From assembly GCF_002959775.1 (NCBI RefSeq), contig NZ_PPCX01000008.1:1-64000 (forward strand): 64,000 nucleotides of DNA, written 5' to 3'. The translations under genes and the position numbers were made by a program. The stretch is from Veillonella rogosae JCM 15642. GTDB lineage: Bacteria; Bacillota; Negativicutes; Veillonellales; Veillonellaceae. The notes under the pieces are model-generated. The model made no database searches. It had not been told where the DNA came from and was given only the letters and a program-made list of their open reading frames with translations. Below, one piece after another: positions 61,097-64,000 of the stretch (within the stretch, counting starts at the first letter, position 1; the number at the start of each line of letters is the position of its first letter).

Positions 61097-61226
61097 TTTG
61101 TTTAGTATGATTGAGGTTATAGTCGAGCACTAGCTCGTAATCATTGATGTGTAATGATGATTATAGAGGATATAGGTGCTTACATAAATGATGTATTGAT
61201 GGCGTTTAGGCGTCGATGGAGGACTT

Positions 61227-62489
61227 ATGAAAGTATGTGTAATCGGTAACGGCGGCCGCGAACATGCCTTAGCATGGCGATTGTCCATCAGCCCTAGCGT
61301 AACAAAGGTATATGCCATTCCTGGTAGTGCGGCCATGTCAGATTGTGCCGAGCTAGTTGGCATTGACTGGAAACAAAGCGATCATTTGATTAGCTTTTTA
61401 AAGGATAACCAAGTTGAGTTAGTCGTTGTCGGTCCTGAGGCACCTCTTGTGGCAGGACTAGCAGATACACTTAATAAAGCGGGGATTCCTATTTTTGGCC
61501 CATCCAAAGCAGCTGCTCAGCTAGAAGGATCCAAAGTGTTCGCCAAAGATTTGATGAAAAAATACAATATTCCAACGGCCGCCTATGGCGTGTTCCACAA
61601 GGTAGATGAAGCAAAAGAATTTATCGGTCAAACTGGTGCTCCTATTGTAGTTAAAGCTGATGGTTTAGCCGCTGGCAAAGGTGTTGTAGTGGCTATGACT
61701 ATTGACGAAGCAAATGCGGCTGTAGAAGATATGCTCAGTGGTAATCGCTTTGGAGAGGCCGGTAGCACCGTAGTTATTGAAGAATTCATGGAAGGTGAAG
61801 AAGCGAGCTTGCTTGCCTTTGTAGATGGCAAGACTGTGGTTCCCATGATTGCTTCCCAAGACCATAAACGTATCTTTGATGGTGATAAAGGCCCTAATAC
61901 AGGGGGCATGGGCACCTATGCACCAGCGCCAGTGCTCACTGATGCATTGCGGGATGAGGCGATGAAGACAATTTTAGAACCTATGGTAGCCGCCATGGAG
62001 AAAGAGGGGATGCCTTATGTGGGCTGTCTCTATGCAGGCCTTATGATTACATCTCAAGGACCTAAGGTGGTAGAATTTAATGCCCGCTTTGGTGATCCTG
62101 AAACACAAGTTGTATTGCCATTACTAGATAGCGATTTAGGTCAAGTCATGATGGCTTGTGCCACAGGCACATTAACAGCTGATATGGTGAAATGGAAAGA
62201 TTCCTCGGCAGCTTGTGTCATTCTTGCTTCTAAAGGGTATCCTGAAACATCCTCCAAGGGTGATGTGATTCATGGTGATATTAAACAACATGATACAACC
62301 ATCGTTTTCCACTCTGGTACAAAGCTTATTGGTGAAAATTACGTTACGAATGGCGGCCGAGTTCTTGGCGTAGTAGGTCTTGGTAAAAATCTTAGAACGG
62401 CGCTCGATAGAGCTTATGAACGGATAGAACATATTGACTTTGAAGGTATGCAATACCGTACAGATATTGGAGCGAAAGCTTTCAAATAA
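61227..62489 (+). CDS. purD: Phosphoribosylamine-glycine ligase (GAR synthetase)
   Basis: Second step of purine synthesis, 420 residues, ATP-grasp fold. Motifs: MKVCVIGNGGREHALAWRL, VVGPEAPLVAGLADTL, VKADGLAAGKGVVVA, IEEFMEGEEASLLAF and VEFNARFGDPETQVVLPLL. GGAGGACTT precedes the ATG. A 130-bp gap separates it from purH and holds small inverted repeats (GAGC/GCTC, AATCAT/ATGATT) but no clear terminator, so it likely stays in the operon. Confidence 0.97.
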   Translation: MKVCVIGNGGREHALAWRLSISPSVTKVYAIPGSAAMSDCAELVGIDWKQSDHLISFLKDNQVELVVVGPEAPLVAGLADTLNKAGIPIFGPSKAAAQLEGSKVFAKDLMKKYNIPTAAYGVFHKVDEAKEFIGQTGAPIVVKADGLAAGKGVVVAMTIDEANAAVEDMLSGNRFGEAGSTVVIEEFMEGEEASLLAFVDGKTVVPMIASQDHKRIFDGDKGPNTGGMGTYAPAPVLTDALRDEAMKTILEPMVAAMEKEGMPYVGCLYAGLMITSQGPKVVEFNARFGDPETQVVLPLLDSDLGQVMMACATGTLTADMVKWKDSSAACVILASKGYPETSSKGDVIHGDIKQHDTTIVFHSGTKLIGENYVTNGGRVLGVVGLGKNLRTALDRAYERIEHIDFEGMQYRTDIGAKAFK

Positions 62490-62553
62490 AGAAAAAGTGT
62501 TTTGGATACAGCAATAGCATTTTAAATCCAGTAAAAAAAGTTTTGAACAAAGC

Positions 62554-62597
62554 AAAACCTCTACACTCATGCATATTACATGTGGTGTAGAGGTTTT
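62554..62597 (+). terminator. Terminator of the pur operon
   Basis: AAAACCTCTACAC and GTGTAGAGGTTTT with an 18-nt loop that can form an inner CATG/CATG pair; TTTT follows. Confidence 0.85.
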
Positions 62598-62623
62598 ATT
62601 TTCTACCTTTTAACGGTTACCTA

Positions 62624-62632
62624 TGATATAAT
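62624..62632 (+). promoter_or_regulatory. menF promoter (extended -10)
   Basis: TGA-TATAAT fits an extended -10 promoter; the -35 region is weak. Start near 62639. Confidence 0.55.
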
Positions 62633-62652
62633 AAATTAGATATAAAGAGGGC

Positions 62653-62750
62653 CCATCGACGTGTGATGGCGTTAGGCTCATCTCAAAATTTGGAAACTTA
62701 TGGATGACGCCTAACGTGTAGACGAAACTTTCTACACGTTAGGTGTTTTT
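62653..62750 (+). promoter_or_regulatory. menF leader attenuator with mutually exclusive hairpins
   Basis: Three segments can pair in two exclusive ways. Segment 1, CGTTAGGCTCATC (62670-62682), pairs with segment 2, GATGACGCCTAACG (62703-62716), leaving one bulged C: an antiterminator. Segment 2, extended to 62707-62722 (through GTGTAGA), pairs with segment 3, 62731-62746 (TCTACACGTTAGGTGT), over 16 bp, followed by TTTTT: a terminator. In addition CCATC (62653-62657) can pair with GATGG (62665-62669) and would compete with segment 1. A 13-codon ORF (ATG 62666 to TGA 62707) covers segments 1-2. The signal sensed is unknown. Confidence 0.65.
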
Positions 62751-62785
62751 ACTATAGTCTATTTTTCGTATAGCGACGTACAACT

Positions 62786-63928
62786 ATGAAATATAACAAA
62801 GAACCGTTAGAACTGAATAGTCCGGTGGCCTTTTGGCTGAACTTCCCCAATGAAGAACGCGTTTTTTGGGTGGATCGTCAGAGTGACCGTATCGTTGTAG
62901 GCGCTAAACGTCTGGCGACGGTCAAAGATGATGAGGACCGCCATAATTACGCCTACGTATTTTATGGGGATACTTTTTTTGAGACCTCGAAAGATCCTAA
63001 ATGGTCTGGCATGGGACATGAAATGATTGCTTTCACCCATTATTACATCGTAGAAAATGGGGAATCTTTTTATCTTCATGCTGGTGAAGGCGTACCCATC
63101 GAGGATTTTGAGGTGCCTCGCGTACGCCATAACTTCAAGGAAACCAGTGATGATAAGGCTGCTTGGGATAGCCTTATGAAAGCTATTGCTGAGAGCATCA
63201 GCAGTGGTGAAATGACTAAGGTAGTATCCTCTCGTGAAGTGGAGTTTACCAGTGATACACCCTATAATGTAGCTAGTATTTTAGCTAATCTAGTAGATAA
63301 CAATCCTAACTGTTTTATCTTTGGTTACGAAAAGGATGGACGTACCTTTGTGGGTGCATCTCCAGAAATTCTGGTGCGTCATCGTGGCAGTGAGATCCTC
63401 AGTTATGCCTTAGCTGGCACGGCGCCTAAACATGGGCCAAATGCATGGACTAAGGAACAACTACTAACAGATAAGAAAAACCTCTTTGAACATAATATCG
63501 TCCGAGATCGCATTGTACATACTATGAAAGCTATTACTCCAGAGGTGACCATCGGTGAAACGGGTATTATGGAGCTAGCGCATCTCTATCATTTGCGTAC
63601 TATTATTACTGCAAAGGATAGTACAAAGTCCCTCGTAGAGTGGGCACAATTGTTACATCCTACACCTGCTCTCGGTGGTGAACCTCGAGAAAAGGCATTG
63701 GCACTATTACAAACGTACGAAGCCCATGAGCGTGGCATGTACGCAGCTCCATTTGGCTTTATGAAAGACATGGGGGATGGCATCATAGTCGTTGCTATCC
63801 GATCGGCTCTCATTATGGATCATGTACTGTATGCCTATGCAGGGTGTGGTGTTGTTGCCGACTCTGATGCAGATGAGGAATACGCAGAAACTAATAATAA
63901 AATGCGCACCATTTTGGAAGCGCTATAA
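62786..63928 (+). CDS. menF: Isochorismate synthase
   Basis: Chorismate-binding enzyme that makes isochorismate for menaquinone, 380 residues. Family motifs: EMTKVVSSREVEF, SPEILVRHRG, LAGTAPKHG, EHNIVRDRI (active-site region), LYHLRTIITA, LHPTPALGGEP and ERGMYAAPFGF. The last ones separate it from anthranilate synthase. The menD start 40 bp downstream supports the assignment. The ribosome site is weak. Expression probably depends on the leader attenuator upstream. Confidence 0.9.
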   Translation: MKYNKEPLELNSPVAFWLNFPNEERVFWVDRQSDRIVVGAKRLATVKDDEDRHNYAYVFYGDTFFETSKDPKWSGMGHEMIAFTHYYIVENGESFYLHAGEGVPIEDFEVPRVRHNFKETSDDKAAWDSLMKAIAESISSGEMTKVVSSREVEFTSDTPYNVASILANLVDNNPNCFIFGYEKDGRTFVGASPEILVRHRGSEILSYALAGTAPKHGPNAWTKEQLLTDKKNLFEHNIVRDRIVHTMKAITPEVTIGETGIMELAHLYHLRTIITAKDSTKSLVEWAQLLHPTPALGGEPREKALALLQTYEAHERGMYAAPFGFMKDMGDGIIVVAIRSALIMDHVLYAYAGCGVVADSDADEEYAETNNKMRTILEAL

Positions 63929-63968
63929 TACATTTCCAAACCCTTAGGGGTTGTTGAAAGGGAATATA

Positions 63969-64000
63969 ATGAACGAATATATTGCTGCCTTGGTAGATGA
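63969..64000 (+). CDS. menD: menD, 5' end only (runs off right edge)
   Basis: The first 10-11 codons, reading MNEYIAALVD, follow GAAAGGGAATATA. This fits the N-terminus of 2-succinyl-5-enolpyruvyl-6-hydroxy-3-cyclohexene-1-carboxylate synthase, the usual gene after menF. The call is by position and a short match only. Confidence 0.5.
   Translation, partial: MNEYIAALVD

Overview
The window reads as a chromosomal segment of a Negativicutes bacterium, most likely Veillonella or a close relative. This is inferred from gene content: DapL and Ddh lysine enzymes, a single-chain PurL with a fused glutaminase domain, a CxxC-type ribosomal protein S18, rubrerythrin and flavodiiron protein for an oxygen-sensitive life, and menaquinone genes. 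No rRNA or other marker fixes the species. Most genes are ordinary housekeeping genes separated by clear intrinsic terminators.

Layout. 1-0.6 kb: the 5' part of an IS256/IS1249-type transposase with a doubled element end. 0.6-1.6 kb: rubrerythrin, whose 5' and 3' untranslated regions carry a periodic array of small hairpins that all share an AAGU loop. 2.1-4.4 kb: a selenium cluster (DUF951 gene, selD, yedF, DUF3343). 4.5-6 kb: nitroreductase and two small stress genes. 6-10 kb (minus): ychF, a probable structured RNA, ddh and dapL. 10.3-12.6 kb: drug-efflux MFS and rpsF-ssb-rpsR. 13-15.5 kb: Tat-exported binding protein, NapH-like ferredoxin membrane protein and a NifB-like radical SAM enzyme. 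15.6-18.2 kb: cysteine desulfurase, yedE and a second DUF3343 gene. 18.7-22.9 kb: exported CMD-like protein, trmB, a SEDS protein and uraA. 23.1-27.7 kb: a copper-resistance locus (copY, multicopper oxidase, a truncated second copY, copB) that looks assembled by duplication. 27.9-29.9 kb: nfeD-floA-orf. 30-37.8 kb: a protein made of five helix-turn-helix units, membrane proteins, pepT and an OPT transporter.

37.9-44.2 kb is an AT-rich accessory cassette of five co-directional genes: a coiled-coil tail-anchored protein, two different dynamin-like GTPases, a DUF805 membrane protein and a lipoprotein. It lies between two intrinsic terminators and is the best candidate here for a poorly described multi-gene system. 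After it come an orphan amino-acid binding lipoprotein, homocysteine methyltransferase, tRNA-Ser and a flavodiiron protein.

48-62.5 kb holds purine metabolism: purL (minus, divergent from a LysR regulator), xpt with two paralogous small genes, and the purECFMNHD operon. The operon starts with a promoter, a Pur-box-like site, a 24-codon leader ORF and a terminator overlapping the leader ORF's end, which together suggest attenuation. 62.6-64 kb begins a menaquinone operon (menF, menD) whose leader can fold into mutually exclusive antiterminator and terminator hairpins.

The strongest points for a second look are the AAGU hairpin array around rubrerythrin, the dynamin cassette, the purE and menF leaders, the NifB-like cluster without nitrogenase, and the copper locus built on a copY duplication.
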